Source: a virus. Taken from it: a stretch of 49,215 nucleotides of DNA. The DNA lies in IMG/VR virus record IMGVR_UViG_3300034524_000131, positions 1-49,215 of that record. One strand, 5' to 3'. The notes beneath the pieces are model-generated. The model was not told where the DNA came from and searched no databases. It saw only the letters and a list, made by a program, of their open reading frames with translations. Below are positions 1 through 6,652 of the stretch, in pieces. How positions within the stretch are numbered: position 1 is the first letter of the stretch; each line of letters starts with the position of its first letter. The position numbers and the translations under genes were made by a program.

Positions 1-117
1 TTATATGATGCATTAAGCCCTGAAGGTATTTTGTTTGTGGGAAGTACTGAACAGATAATCATGTCAAATAAATATGGGTTTTATCCTATAGAAAATTTTT
101 TTTACAAAAAGGCTTAA
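1..117 (+). CDS. CheR-type chemotaxis methyltransferase, C-terminal end (host gene, partial)
   Basis: An open frame enters from the left edge and ends at TAA 115-117, giving 38 residues. The segment GILFVGSTEQI followed by a final aromatic-KK stretch resembles the C-terminus of CheR-type methyltransferases (usual form GGYLFLGHSE ... YRK), which methylate glutamates of chemoreceptors with SAM. Only the last strand region is visible, so the family call is moderate. It is host DNA, lies outside the phage repeat, and is followed directly by a terminator. Confidence 0.55.
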   Translation, partial: LYDALSPEGILFVGSTEQIIMSNKYGFYPIENFFYKKA

Positions 118-121
118 AACT

Positions 122-160
122 AAAAAAAGTGTGCTATCATTTAGCACACTTCTTTTTTTA
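122..160. terminator. Rho-independent terminator, probably bidirectional
   Basis: A perfect 10-bp stem AAGTGTGCTA (127-136) / TAGCACACTT (142-151) with a 5-nt loop is preceded by A7 and followed by CTTTTTTT. It ends the cheR-like gene on the plus strand and could also stop leftward transcription. Before phage insertion the tRNA-Lys gene would have ended just to its right. Confidence 0.85.
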
Positions 161-162
161 AT

Positions 163-211
163 TGGTGGGCCATCAGGGACTCGAACCCGGGACACCCTGA
201 TTAAGAGTCAG
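163..211. other. attL (49-bp core, 3' part of tRNA-Lys)
   Basis: This 49-bp segment is identical to 49089-49137. It starts exactly at the CCA-encoding end of the tRNA-Lys gene and runs through the T arm and anticodon loop. Identity stops at 162 on one side and 212 on the other. The 5' half of the tRNA is absent here, so it is the displaced chromosomal 3' half and not a functional tRNA gene. Confidence 0.95.
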
Positions 212-444
212 CCTGAACATAATATCATGGTGAAATATATTATAAATCGTGAATAATGATATTAAGCGAAAGCCTTATATATAGCGGTTTTTAGCCACTC
301 TTTTTGTGTCGCTGGAAAATAAAAAATAATAGTTGGGAATAAAATTAATAAAAATTTAGTGTAGTTTGTGACCTAATTTGTGACCTTGATGGAATTTATC
401 GGCAAAAATGTGACCTTATATACCGTATCCATTTTCTTTTTGTT
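212..444. other. Left attachment arm, noncoding, with integrase arm-type repeats
   Basis: Noncoding stretch between attL and the integrase stop. It contains three copies of TGTGACCT on the plus strand at 367-374, 379-386 and 409-416, the first two exactly 12 bp apart. The same octamer occurs at the right end (49001, 49013, and inverted at 49045), as expected for arm-type sites of a tyrosine integrase. An 8-bp inverted repeat AATATCAT / ATGATATT (221-228, 256-263) lies next to attL. I see no gene here. Confidence 0.7.
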
Positions 445-1629
445 CTAACGGATATAAAGAGCGTCTCTTAACCACGAGAATGCCGGAATTAAAACAGCTT
501 CATCCAGCCAATCCACGTATTTCCTCATATCCTCAACCTGTGTATGAATATACACATCCGCAGTAATATTATCCATTTTACCGTGTCCCAGGGCATCGCT
601 GATATACTTTAAATTTGCTCCGGCTTGCTGCATCGCAGAGGCGTAGAAGTGCCGGAGTGCATGAAAAGTAGCTTTCTTTGGGAAATTTATTATTTTTAAA
701 GTCTGTGTAAATGTTCTACTCAAATAGTGTGGGTCGAAAAATCTTCCATCTTCCCAGGCTAAAACATACCCCTGATCATTGTATTTAGGACCTTTATCTT
801 CTGGCCTTTCTATATTAGCTCCGTAAATCTCTTTGATACGATCCTGCTCTTTTTTATGTTTCTGGAGTATGGCGGCAAGCCCAGGTGTCATCGGCACATA
901 TCTTGTCTTCTTGTTCTTTGTAGGGCCGAGAACCAGCTTGCCGCTCTCTCTTTTCACGGCTTTGTGTATTTTTATAGCCATCTTATTAAACATAATATCA
1001 GGCCACCTAAGGCCGCATACTTCTCCAGCACGCGCTCCGGTCATAGTAGAAATTATAATAGGAAGTTGAATTGGTTTACTATTGGTAGCAATAATAATAT
1101 CAGATATTTCTTCTGGATCCAATTCAGCGGGTTTAAAATCATTTTTTTCTGGAGGTTCCACTGCATCGCATGGGTTCATCATCCATGGCAGGAGACGTGC
1201 TTTGACTGCCTGTTGATAAGCGGCATGTAAAATACGATGATGATATAACACAGAGGTGCCGGAGAGACCCTGAGTCAGTTTACGATTATAGTATCTTTGT
1301 ATATCGTCCGGTGTTACTCTGTCGAATGGCTTTTTGCCTATCTCATCTTTGCCGATATGGACCTCTATAGTTTCTTTATAGCTTTCATATGTCCTAACGG
1401 CAAGTTTATGCTTTTTGTATGTATCCAGCCAGTGAAGCATATATTGTTTCAGTGTCATATTTTTGGCACTCGTTTGAAATCTATATAGAGCTTTCAACCT
1501 TGCTTCCTCAGCTCTCGCCTCAGCCTTTGTCCCCCGGAAGGTGAACACCTTTTGCTGCCTTTTGCCATCTTCTGTTTTACCTACATCGATGACGATTTGC
1601 CACGCATCGCCACGTTTACGTATACCCAT
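445..1629 (-). CDS. int: Phage tyrosine recombinase (integrase)
   Basis: Catalyses site-specific integration and excision at the tRNA-Lys gene. The protein has an N-terminal AP2-like arm-binding region (KRGDAWQIVIDVG), a SAM-like core-binding domain around residues 55-155, and a catalytic domain. The conserved set is present: Arg in TGARAGEVCGLRW, Lys in the TKNKKTRYVP beta-hairpin, HALR, LGH, and the nucleophile Tyr in DVYIHT. The length (about 394 aa) is normal for the family. The frame also allows a GTG at 1638, but AAAGGAG would sit almost on top of it; the ATG at 1629 has proper spacing. It lies next to attL and reads toward it, the usual layout. Confidence 0.95.
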   Translation of the reverse strand: MGIRKRGDAWQIVIDVGKTEDGKRQQKVFTFRGTKAEARAEEARLKALYRFQTSAKNMTLKQYMLHWLDTYKKHKLAVRTYESYKETIEVHIGKDEIGKKPFDRVTPDDIQRYYNRKLTQGLSGTSVLYHHRILHAAYQQAVKARLLPWMMNPCDAVEPPEKNDFKPAELDPEEISDIIIATNSKPIQLPIIISTMTGARAGEVCGLRWPDIMFNKMAIKIHKAVKRESGKLVLGPTKNKKTRYVPMTPGLAAILQKHKKEQDRIKEIYGANIERPEDKGPKYNDQGYVLAWEDGRFFDPHYLSRTFTQTLKIINFPKKATFHALRHFYASAMQQAGANLKYISDALGHGKMDNITADVYIHTQVEDMRKYVDWLDEAVLIPAFSWLRDALYIR

Positions 1630-1678
1630 ATATATCACTCTCCTTTCTTAGGTGTCGAATATATGTTCGATAATAAAG

Positions 1679-2173
1679 TTAAAAAAATTTATACCGCAAA
1701 TTTTCATATTCACCTGATTCCCGGAGGGCCCAGCCGAGTTTCTTCCGGAACCGCACAAGCTCAATTGTAACGCCGAATACTTCAGTCAAAGCAAAGTCCG
1801 ATTCGTTTTGAGCCCAATGCGTTTCAAAAACACCAACAGGCATAAGGAAGTAGGCGGCGAAGGCTTGAGCTTGAGATTCGTTTTTTTCTATTATGATAGG
1901 GTCTAAAAGCGCAGTATTGCCAACATGATACATATGCCCTGCTTCGTGCACAAGATATTCTCTTCGGCAGCTGTTCTCTAAGGCATGTCCAATATAAATA
2001 GCTTTTGTTCTGCCATCTTCATGGTAAAGACCTTTTTTAAGGTATTTTGTTATTTCGATGTTTATTCCCTCACTATGTATGATTTGCTCTATAATGTCTG
2101 TCGGTATCGGAAAATCTTTAACATGGTATTTTTGTAAAATTTGATTGGCTTTTTTGGCCATAAGAAGATGCAT
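1679..2173 (-). CDS. ImmA/IrrE-family zinc metallopeptidase
   Basis: A 164-aa single-domain member of the ImmA/IrrE family, whose members cleave or inactivate XRE-type repressors (known for ImmA of ICEBs1). The zinc site HEAGH is at residues 76-80, with a downstream glutamate in KNESQAQAFAAYFLMP, the usual third ligand region. A GGAGG motif precedes ATG 2173. It lies between the integrase and a PIN-toxin gene on the same strand, so it may be cotranscribed with both. Inference: it could destroy the phage repressor at 5662-6024 on induction, which would make it an anti-repressor protease. No HTH domain is attached, unlike the 384-aa relative at 2689-3843. Confidence 0.85.
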   Translation of the reverse strand: MHLLMAKKANQILQKYHVKDFPIPTDIIEQIIHSEGINIEITKYLKKGLYHEDGRTKAIYIGHALENSCRREYLVHEAGHMYHVGNTALLDPIIIEKNESQAQAFAAYFLMPVGVFETHWAQNESDFALTEVFGVTIELVRFRKKLGWALRESGEYENLRYKFF

Positions 2174-2203
2174 AGGGAGCCTCCAGATTTGATGGAGTTT
2201 TTT

Positions 2204-2683
2204 TTAGAATTGCCAGCACTGGCGTTTCATAAATGTTTCCAGGTCAATGCACTCAATATTTAGGGTTTTGCAGATATTAGGTATCTTTGCAGCATTAGGC
2301 TTAATCTTCTCTAAAGTTACCACTGAACCATTAATTACTTTAGCTTTCGCGATAATGAAGGGGTCAGCACATGGTCTACCCGCTAAAAGTGTTTGCTTTG
2401 AGATCAAATATCGAAAATGTTGCGTCTCAAAAATCTTTCTTACCCACAGTTGCTCCTCCTCAGTTGGTTCTTCAAAAAAATTAAGATTGTTTCTAGTCCA
2501 TTGTTGTAAAGCGGCTTCTTCAGGATTAGGAGATGACATTATTTCATGGTATGCCTCACGTACAGATATTACAGAACGTGTAGTCACTAGCGAGTTAAAC
2601 TTGTCCCACAAAGAAGTGAAGACTGACGGATAATAAGAATTAAACCACTGTATTAGTACATTTGTGTCAAAAACATACTTCAT
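2204..2683 (-). CDS. PIN-domain protein, DUF4411-type, probable toxin
   Basis: A 159-aa PIN-fold protein. The N-terminus MKYVFDTNVLIQWF carries the first catalytic Asp of the PIN fold; the middle has conserved acidic residues (SVREAYHEI), and ADPFIIAKAKV carries the late Asp. PIN toxins are Mg-dependent RNases, usually acting on tRNA or rRNA. The size and sequence pattern fit the DUF4411 group, which is typically encoded beside an XRE-ImmA fusion protein. That partner is 5 bp upstream at 2689-3843, so the two probably form a toxin-antitoxin pair. Confidence 0.8.
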   Translation of the reverse strand: MKYVFDTNVLIQWFNSYYPSVFTSLWDKFNSLVTTRSVISVREAYHEIMSSPNPEEAALQQWTRNNLNFFEEPTEEEQLWVRKIFETQHFRYLISKQTLLAGRPCADPFIIAKAKVINGSVVTLEKIKPNAAKIPNICKTLNIECIDLETFMKRQCWQF

Positions 2684-2688
2684 TTTAC

Positions 2689-3843
2689 TTACCTACCTAA
2701 AGCAATTTCAAGCCGATGGATGCCATCAATTTTCTTTACTCCTAAATACTCGCCTAATTCAGAGATAGATATTTGATTACGGTAATACTTTTCAAAAGTA
2801 AGTGCAAGATATTTAGATCCTAAATAGGTTGCAATATTGTTATAGTAATTACCCCCCGATGATTGTTGACGCTCTTTTTTAAAGTCTCTATTCCATTCCT
2901 GAACCAATTGATTATATTTATTATTAGATATTAGGTTCTTATCTAACAATTTTCTTAAAATAACTTCGCGGCTAACTAGGTAATGTTGGGCTAATTCCGG
3001 TACATACGAAATAATATTATCTTTTCTGAATTCAACAAGGTGCTTCTCGAAATCATAATCTGGAACAAGAAATTCACCTGCAAATGCATTGCAGAAGATT
3101 TCAATTTCCTTTTCTTTTCCTTCAATATCCGTTAAATAGGTGTCATTAATATAGTCAATTCCACCTGTAAAGAACAACAGATGAGCAATTTCGTGGAATA
3201 AAGTGAAAATTTGCCTTGTTTCTGACATCGAGTTATTTACATAGATTAATGGAAACTTCTCATCGTACAAGCAAAATCCAGAAATCAGATCATTTCTGAA
3301 AGCATCTTTAAATATAAATATACCACATTCTTCAATTGTTTCTCTCCATTTAGCAAAAGCTTCTACTGGATTGTTCCATTGAGTTTGTTCTTCAATGGTA
3401 ATTCCCAGATACGAACGGATCTTTTTAGCTACGTTAGGTAACGGAGAATCTAATTCTAATCTCATGTCCTTAATGATGTTTTTTGGAGCTGGATTTCTTC
3501 CATCGCACAATTCTATTAAATTTTCGCGCATAACTTGAGCTTTACGAATTAACTTAACAACTGCCGGTGAAAAAGTCTCAAGTATAAAGTTTGGTAATGT
3601 TCTAAATTGTTCTTTTGGTTTTTCTTCAAGCGGAGGTTCTGGAAAGTAAAAAACAGCAACAGGTCGCCTATAGATATTAGCAAGCTTTTCCAATTGCTTA
3701 TAAGTAGGGTGCGCCTTTCCAGTTTCCCAATCTTTTATTTCTTGGGGAGACTTTTTAAGCTTTTTGGCAACATCCTCTATAGAATAATTAATGGATTCTC
3801 TGGCCCACCTGAGCATAAAGGGCACAGGCAGAGCTTTACCCAT
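2689..3843 (-). CDS. XRE HTH plus ImmA/IrrE metallopeptidase fusion, probable antitoxin
   Basis: 384 aa. Residues about 5-65 form an XRE helix-turn-helix (INYSIEDVAKKLKKSPQEIKDWETGKAHPTY is not exact but has the typical pattern). Residues about 200-290 form the ImmA/IrrE domain with HEIAH (217-221) and the second motif FCNAFAGEFLVP. Proteins of this architecture are the usual partners of DUF4411 PIN toxins and are thought to bind both the operon promoter and the toxin. The RBS is TAGGAGGG ahead of ATG 3843. An extended -10 sequence TGTTATAAT lies about 30 bp upstream. Confidence 0.85.
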   Translation of the reverse strand: MGKALPVPFMLRWARESINYSIEDVAKKLKKSPQEIKDWETGKAHPTYKQLEKLANIYRRPVAVFYFPEPPLEEKPKEQFRTLPNFILETFSPAVVKLIRKAQVMRENLIELCDGRNPAPKNIIKDMRLELDSPLPNVAKKIRSYLGITIEEQTQWNNPVEAFAKWRETIEECGIFIFKDAFRNDLISGFCLYDEKFPLIYVNNSMSETRQIFTLFHEIAHLLFFTGGIDYINDTYLTDIEGKEKEIEIFCNAFAGEFLVPDYDFEKHLVEFRKDNIISYVPELAQHYLVSREVILRKLLDKNLISNNKYNQLVQEWNRDFKKERQQSSGGNYYNNIATYLGSKYLALTFEKYYRNQISISELGEYLGVKKIDGIHRLEIALGR

Positions 3844-3870
3844 TTCAAACCCTCCTACATTTTTTACCTT

Positions 3871-3880
3871 AATTATAACA
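3871..3880 (-). promoter_or_regulatory. Extended -10 promoter for the XRE-ImmA/PIN operon
   Basis: Read leftward, the sequence is TGTTATAAT with TATAAT at 3877-3872, the TGn-TATAAT form of an extended -10 element. It lies about 30 bp before the start codon at 3843. No good -35 box is visible, as often with extended -10 promoters. The same TGTTATAAT occurs ahead of the other leftward cassette (5626-5634). Confidence 0.5.
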
Positions 3881-3894
3881 CGAATTCTGCGTTT

Positions 3895-3966
3895 TTACTC
3901 CTTCTTTTTCTCCTTCCTCCTCGCCTTCAACCCCTGCAAAAATATCTTCAGGTTCTCGTTATCAGC
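3895..3966 (-). pseudogene. Fossil C-terminus of an XRE-type repressor
   Basis: Read leftward, a short open stretch ends at TAA 3897-3895 and encodes NENLKIFLQGLKARRKEKKKE. This closely matches the C-terminus ESLKIFLQGLLARRKQK of the intact repressor at 5662-6024. No start codon or HTH part remains, and the stretch begins inside the tail of the 97-aa gene upstream in a different frame. I read it as the leftover end of a second repressor copy, displaced by recombination. Confidence 0.6.
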
Positions 3967-3967
3967 A

Positions 3968-4261
3968 TTATCTAATTTTGCGAAGTTCTTCAATATCTGC
4001 TTCTTGCTCAATAGACCTAAGAGCTAACCGTTCAAGTATTTTTTCCTGCCGGGCTTGTATATCTGCCAGTCGTTTTATATCCTTCTTGATATGCTGTATA
4101 TCGCCCTGGATGTAATTGATATTTTCCGATACAGATGTAATTTGGGCCGAATCCTCTTCAACCCGATGCAGTAAGGCTTCTATGTATTTCGAATTTTCTT
4201 TTGTCTGCTCTTTAATGTGTTTGATTTCATTTAATATTTCATTAAGAAAATTTTCATTCAT
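3968..4261 (-). CDS. Small coiled-coil protein of unknown function
   Basis: 97 aa, almost wholly heptad-patterned helix (IKHIKEQTKENSKYIEALL and onward), with no signal peptide or membrane segment. AAGGAATG precedes ATG 4261. Short coiled-coil proteins like this are common among phage accessory genes, but I cannot assign a role. The gene is leftward, divergent from the 96-aa zinc-motif gene, and upstream of the repressor fossil and the toxin-antitoxin operon. It may replace the front part of the lost repressor copy. Confidence 0.6.
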   Translation of the reverse strand: MNENFLNEILNEIKHIKEQTKENSKYIEALLHRVEEDSAQITSVSENINYIQGDIQHIKKDIKRLADIQARQEKILERLALRSIEQEADIEELRKIR

Positions 4262-4345
4262 AATAAGGCATTCCTTTCTTAATAGGGTAAAATATTTTTA
4301 CTTTCTAACTAATATTTGAGATAATATTGATAGAGGTGATTTCTA

Positions 4346-4636
4346 ATGTATGCATATTACCATGAACATTTTGAAATAAACACATGGAGTGATGTGGTTA
4401 AAATAACATGCGTATGCGGTAAAGACTTTATATGGTCTTTCAAAAAAGGTGCGGGAGTAACCCATAGGTGTCCTCATTGTTATGAGCAATGGGGTTTAGG
4501 TCATATTGATAATATTCTTAGCCTGACCAGAATAAAGACTGGTGCAAAAATTATTTTGCATTTGGAAGATAATGATGCTCTATCGATTATTTCCGATCTA
4601 TCTGAGAACGATAAGCCGAAGACTTTGAAAGAGTAG
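4346..4636 (+). CDS. Small zinc-ribbon-like protein
   Basis: 96 aa, rightward inside an otherwise leftward region. The motif CVCGKDF followed about 20 residues later by HRCPHC suggests a four-cysteine zinc site (CxC plus CxxC). The C-terminal half is acidic with no recognisable fold. GAGGTGAT precedes ATG 4346 with good spacing. It has its own intergenic promoter space (4262-4345), which points to independent expression, possibly in the lysogen. Family unknown. Confidence 0.65.
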   Translation: MYAYYHEHFEINTWSDVVKITCVCGKDFIWSFKKGAGVTHRCPHCYEQWGLGHIDNILSLTRIKTGAKIILHLEDNDALSIISDLSENDKPKTLKE

Positions 4637-4700
4637 TTTGAACTCTTGTCTTTTTGATTTTTTTTGAAGGATCAATTTCGGAAGTATTTAGAAAACTTAT

Positions 4701-5480
4701 TCAATACATAAGCTCCCTAAATATAAGAATAGGAGTTATTGCATAGTTCCCAGAGCTATATATTTCTCGAATTGCTTGGCCAAATTCATCTAAGGAATCC
4801 CTCATGTTTGAAGCAAGTGATATTTGTTTTTCTGTCAATTCCGATGATGAAAAAATGCCTAATACATACCATTTGCCCGGAATGTGATTGCCGTAAATTC
4901 TTAGCAAGTCATTGTGATTGTCTTCTAGGTATTCTTCTTTTATAGGGCCTATAACTGATTCTTCATTTTCGGTTTTTATTTCTATCTCTAAACCAAAAGG
5001 TATTAGTTTAAGCAATTCTACTATGGGTTTGATTTCACTTTTTATTTTTTTCTTTTCTTTAGAACTTGTGTTAGGGTTATAGGTCATTATTTCGGGGAGC
5101 ATAGGAAGGATATTAAAAAGAGATTGATAGTTTCTTATAATTAAATTGCCTTTTAATAAGACTATCTGACCGTTAAGTAGCCTGGAAAGACTATCTTCAT
5201 ATGGAGAAAGGTTGAGTATATTTAATATATCAACAATGCGTTGATCATGTGGTTCAATTCGCTTTTCAATAGTATCAGATTCAGTATTTTTGCTGCTGCG
5301 TTCTCCTGCAGCAATTTGTGCATCGAGTTTTACAGATTTCGAAGTTGATTTGGATATATTTTCAATTGTAGCTATTTCGCGAATAGCCCCCTGATATAAT
5401 TGAGCAAATATCGAATCTATTCTTGACAAATCACGATATAAAAAATCAACTATACCTGTTCTTTTTTCGGTTTCCCCCAT
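4701..5480 (-). CDS. Unknown protein, DUF6414-like N-terminus
   Basis: 259 aa, soluble. The N-terminal motif VDFLYRDLSRIDSIFAQLYQG resembles the start of DUF6414-type proteins as I remember them; this was not checked by search. The middle is charged, and the C-terminal half has an alternating beta pattern ending in WYVLGIFSSSEL. No catalytic motif is obvious. The start at 5480 lies inside the end of a 49-aa gene (5450-5599) in another frame, so translation is probably coupled. As leftward cargo next to the repressor it is likely expressed in the prophage state; a defence or exclusion role is possible but unproven. Confidence 0.65.
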   Translation of the reverse strand: MGETEKRTGIVDFLYRDLSRIDSIFAQLYQGAIREIATIENISKSTSKSVKLDAQIAAGERSSKNTESDTIEKRIEPHDQRIVDILNILNLSPYEDSLSRLLNGQIVLLKGNLIIRNYQSLFNILPMLPEIMTYNPNTSSKEKKKIKSEIKPIVELLKLIPFGLEIEIKTENEESVIGPIKEEYLEDNHNDLLRIYGNHIPGKWYVLGIFSSSELTEKQISLASNMRDSLDEFGQAIREIYSSGNYAITPILIFRELMY

Positions 5481-5599
5481 TTAGCCCACTCCTTGCGGAA
5501 TTCTTTTTCTCTTAACTTTTGTTCCTGTTCAGCAGAGTTTATATCCATAAGATTTCTTTTAATAAAAGACAAAGGATGGAGTATATTATTTTTTTTCAT
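5450..5599 (-). CDS. 49-aa leader peptide or small partner of the 259-aa protein
   Basis: ATG 5599 is preceded by GAAAGGGG with suitable spacing, and the frame runs to TAG 5452-5450. The product begins MKKNNILHPLSFIKRN and ends REKEFRKEWAKWGKPKKEQV; it is basic and helical. It overlaps the next gene by 31 bp, a tight arrangement that suggests coupled translation. A TGTTATAAT extended -10 lies about 30 bp upstream (5634-5626). Too short for a family call. Confidence 0.6.
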   Translation of the reverse strand: MKKNNILHPLSFIKRNLMDINSAEQEQKLREKEFRKEWAKWGKPKKEQV

Positions 5600-5625
5600 T
5601 GAAAACAACCCCTTTCTTTGCCTTT

Positions 5626-5634
5626 ATTATAACA
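5626..5634 (-). promoter_or_regulatory. Extended -10 promoter for the 49-aa/259-aa pair
   Basis: Read leftward it is TGTTATAAT, identical to the element at 3872-3880. The surroundings are also alike: each copy follows the end of an XRE repressor reading frame and precedes a leftward cargo operon by about 30 bp. Confidence 0.5.
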
Positions 5635-5661
5635 CAATCTTATGACCCCCGCACCAATCTT

Positions 5662-6024
5662 TTACTTCTGTTTTCTTCTTGCCAGCAATCCCTGGAGGAA
5701 TATCTTCAGGGATTCTTTTTCTTCCTGACTCATCCCCTTCAAGTCATAAAACATAATCGTCACATCCGGTCCAAGCTCCCGCATGATGGCCATGATCTCG
5801 TCGTCGATGGTGGGGGGGTCGATGTCGGATTCTTCCCCTAAAAGGTAGCTTGTTGTTGTTCCTAATACCCTGGCAAGAATTTCAAGAGTGGCTAATGATG
5901 GATTACTTCTTCCCGATTCGATATCAGCAATAAATGAATGGGAAATATGCGCTAAATTTCCTAATTCTCTAAGAGATAATTTTTTTTTCAATCTTAATTG
6001 TTTTAATCTTTCTCCTAAGTTCAT
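5662..6024 (-). CDS. XRE-family repressor, probable lysogeny repressor
   Basis: 120 aa. Residues 3-58 form a clear XRE helix-turn-helix (GERLKQLRLKKKLSLRELG, then SHSFIADIESGRSNPSLATLE). The C-terminal part (residues 70-120) is an acidic then basic oligomerisation-like tail. It is divergent from the XRE gene at 6249-6482, with 224 bp of repeat-bearing intergenic DNA between them: the classic CI/Cro arrangement. It lacks a LexA-type self-cleavage domain, so induction would need another route such as ImmA-type proteolysis (candidate at 1679-2173). Confidence 0.85.
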   Translation of the reverse strand: MNLGERLKQLRLKKKLSLRELGNLAHISHSFIADIESGRSNPSLATLEILARVLGTTTSYLLGEESDIDPPTIDDEIMAIMRELGPDVTIMFYDLKGMSQEEKESLKIFLQGLLARRKQK

Positions 6025-6248
6025 TTTTAACCTCCGTTCGCTTATACCATACAGTTATATTATATAATTTTATAAGGTAGTTGTATATCTGATTTATGTA
6101 TGTAAATAACGAACAAAAAATTAAGAATGAACGAGAAAAAGCTAGGATGCAATAAATAAAGAAATATAATCGGTCGTAATAAGCGAACAAAAAGTTTTAC
6201 AAGTGGTCGTATATAACATACAATAATAATTGAAAGGAGGCATAAAAC
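6025..6248. promoter_or_regulatory. Divergent CI/Cro-type control region with repeated half-sites
   Basis: AT-rich intergenic DNA between two divergent XRE genes. GTTCGCTTA (6036-6044) recurs in inverse orientation as TAAGCGAAC (6180-6188), and GGTCGTA occurs at 6172-6178 and 6205-6211, the last just before the 6249 RBS. Related GAAC half-sites lie around 6110 and 6128. These are the likely operators of the two regulators. Promoter hexamers are not clear enough to place. Confidence 0.6.
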
Positions 6249-6482
6249 ATGATCGGGAACACATTAAAGAGATTAAGAAAACAACGAGGATTTTCCTTAA
6301 GAAAACTCGCAGAACTTTCTGGTTTGTCACACAGCTTTATTAGTGACATTGAAAATTATCGGTGTAATCCTTCAATAGAAAGCTTACAGAAAATAGCATC
6401 TGCGTTGAATGTAAAACCGCATATTTTTTTATCTGATGTGGTCGTAGAAAACGACCACAAAAACAAAAACCAAACAGCATGA
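6249..6482 (+). CDS. XRE-family regulator, Cro-like
   Basis: 77 aa, one XRE helix-turn-helix domain (LKRLRKQRGFSLRKLAELSGLSHSFISDIEN is the core pattern). AAAGGAGG precedes ATG 6249. It is the first rightward gene opposite the repressor. The HTH is similar in sequence to the repressor (shared SHSFI-DIE), consistent with overlapping operator recognition. Its last residues end in NQTA-stop, a tail shared with two other small genes downstream (see findings). A palindrome GTGGTCGT / ACGACCAC lies within its 3' coding end. Confidence 0.8.
   Translation: MIGNTLKRLRKQRGFSLRKLAELSGLSHSFISDIENYRCNPSIESLQKIASALNVKPHIFLSDVVVENDHKNKNQTA
6438..6458. promoter_or_regulatory. Palindrome inside the Cro-like gene, candidate operator
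   Basis: GTGGTCGT (6438-6445) and ACGACCAC (6451-6458) are perfect 8-bp inverted arms around AGAAA. The half-site GTGGTCGT also occurs at 6203-6210 before the start of the same gene, which supports a shared DNA-binding protein. Confidence 0.5.
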
Positions 6483-6496
6483 AGGGAGGGAGAGGG

Positions 6497-6652
6497 ATGG
6501 AAAGGACACTGGAACAGCGGATAGAGGAATTAGAGAAGAGAGTGGCTGAACTGGAGAAGGTAATCAATACGGAACAAATTTTAAATACGAGTCATAAACA
6601 TTTTAAATCATATAATGGGCCGGACAGTAAAGTTTATGTTGAACCCATTTAA
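6497..6652 (+). CDS. 51-aa leucine-zipper-like peptide
   Basis: GGGAGGGAGAGGG precedes ATG 6497; the frame stops at TAA 6650-6652. Residues 3-28 have regular heptads (LEQRIEELEKRVAELEKVI), typical of a short dimeric coiled coil. It follows the Cro-like gene by 14 bp and overlaps the 3' end of the opposing hydrolase gene by 50 bp. The strong RBS and heptad pattern support it as a real gene. It may be a small antirepressor or partner of an HTH protein, but that is a guess. Confidence 0.55.
   Translation: MERTLEQRIEELEKRVAELEKVINTEQILNTSHKHFKSYNGPDSKVYVEPI

Noticed and set aside
163-211. tRNA gene at the left end
   Set aside because: Only the 3' part of tRNA-Lys is present; the D arm and 5' acceptor strand are missing, so it is the attL duplicate.
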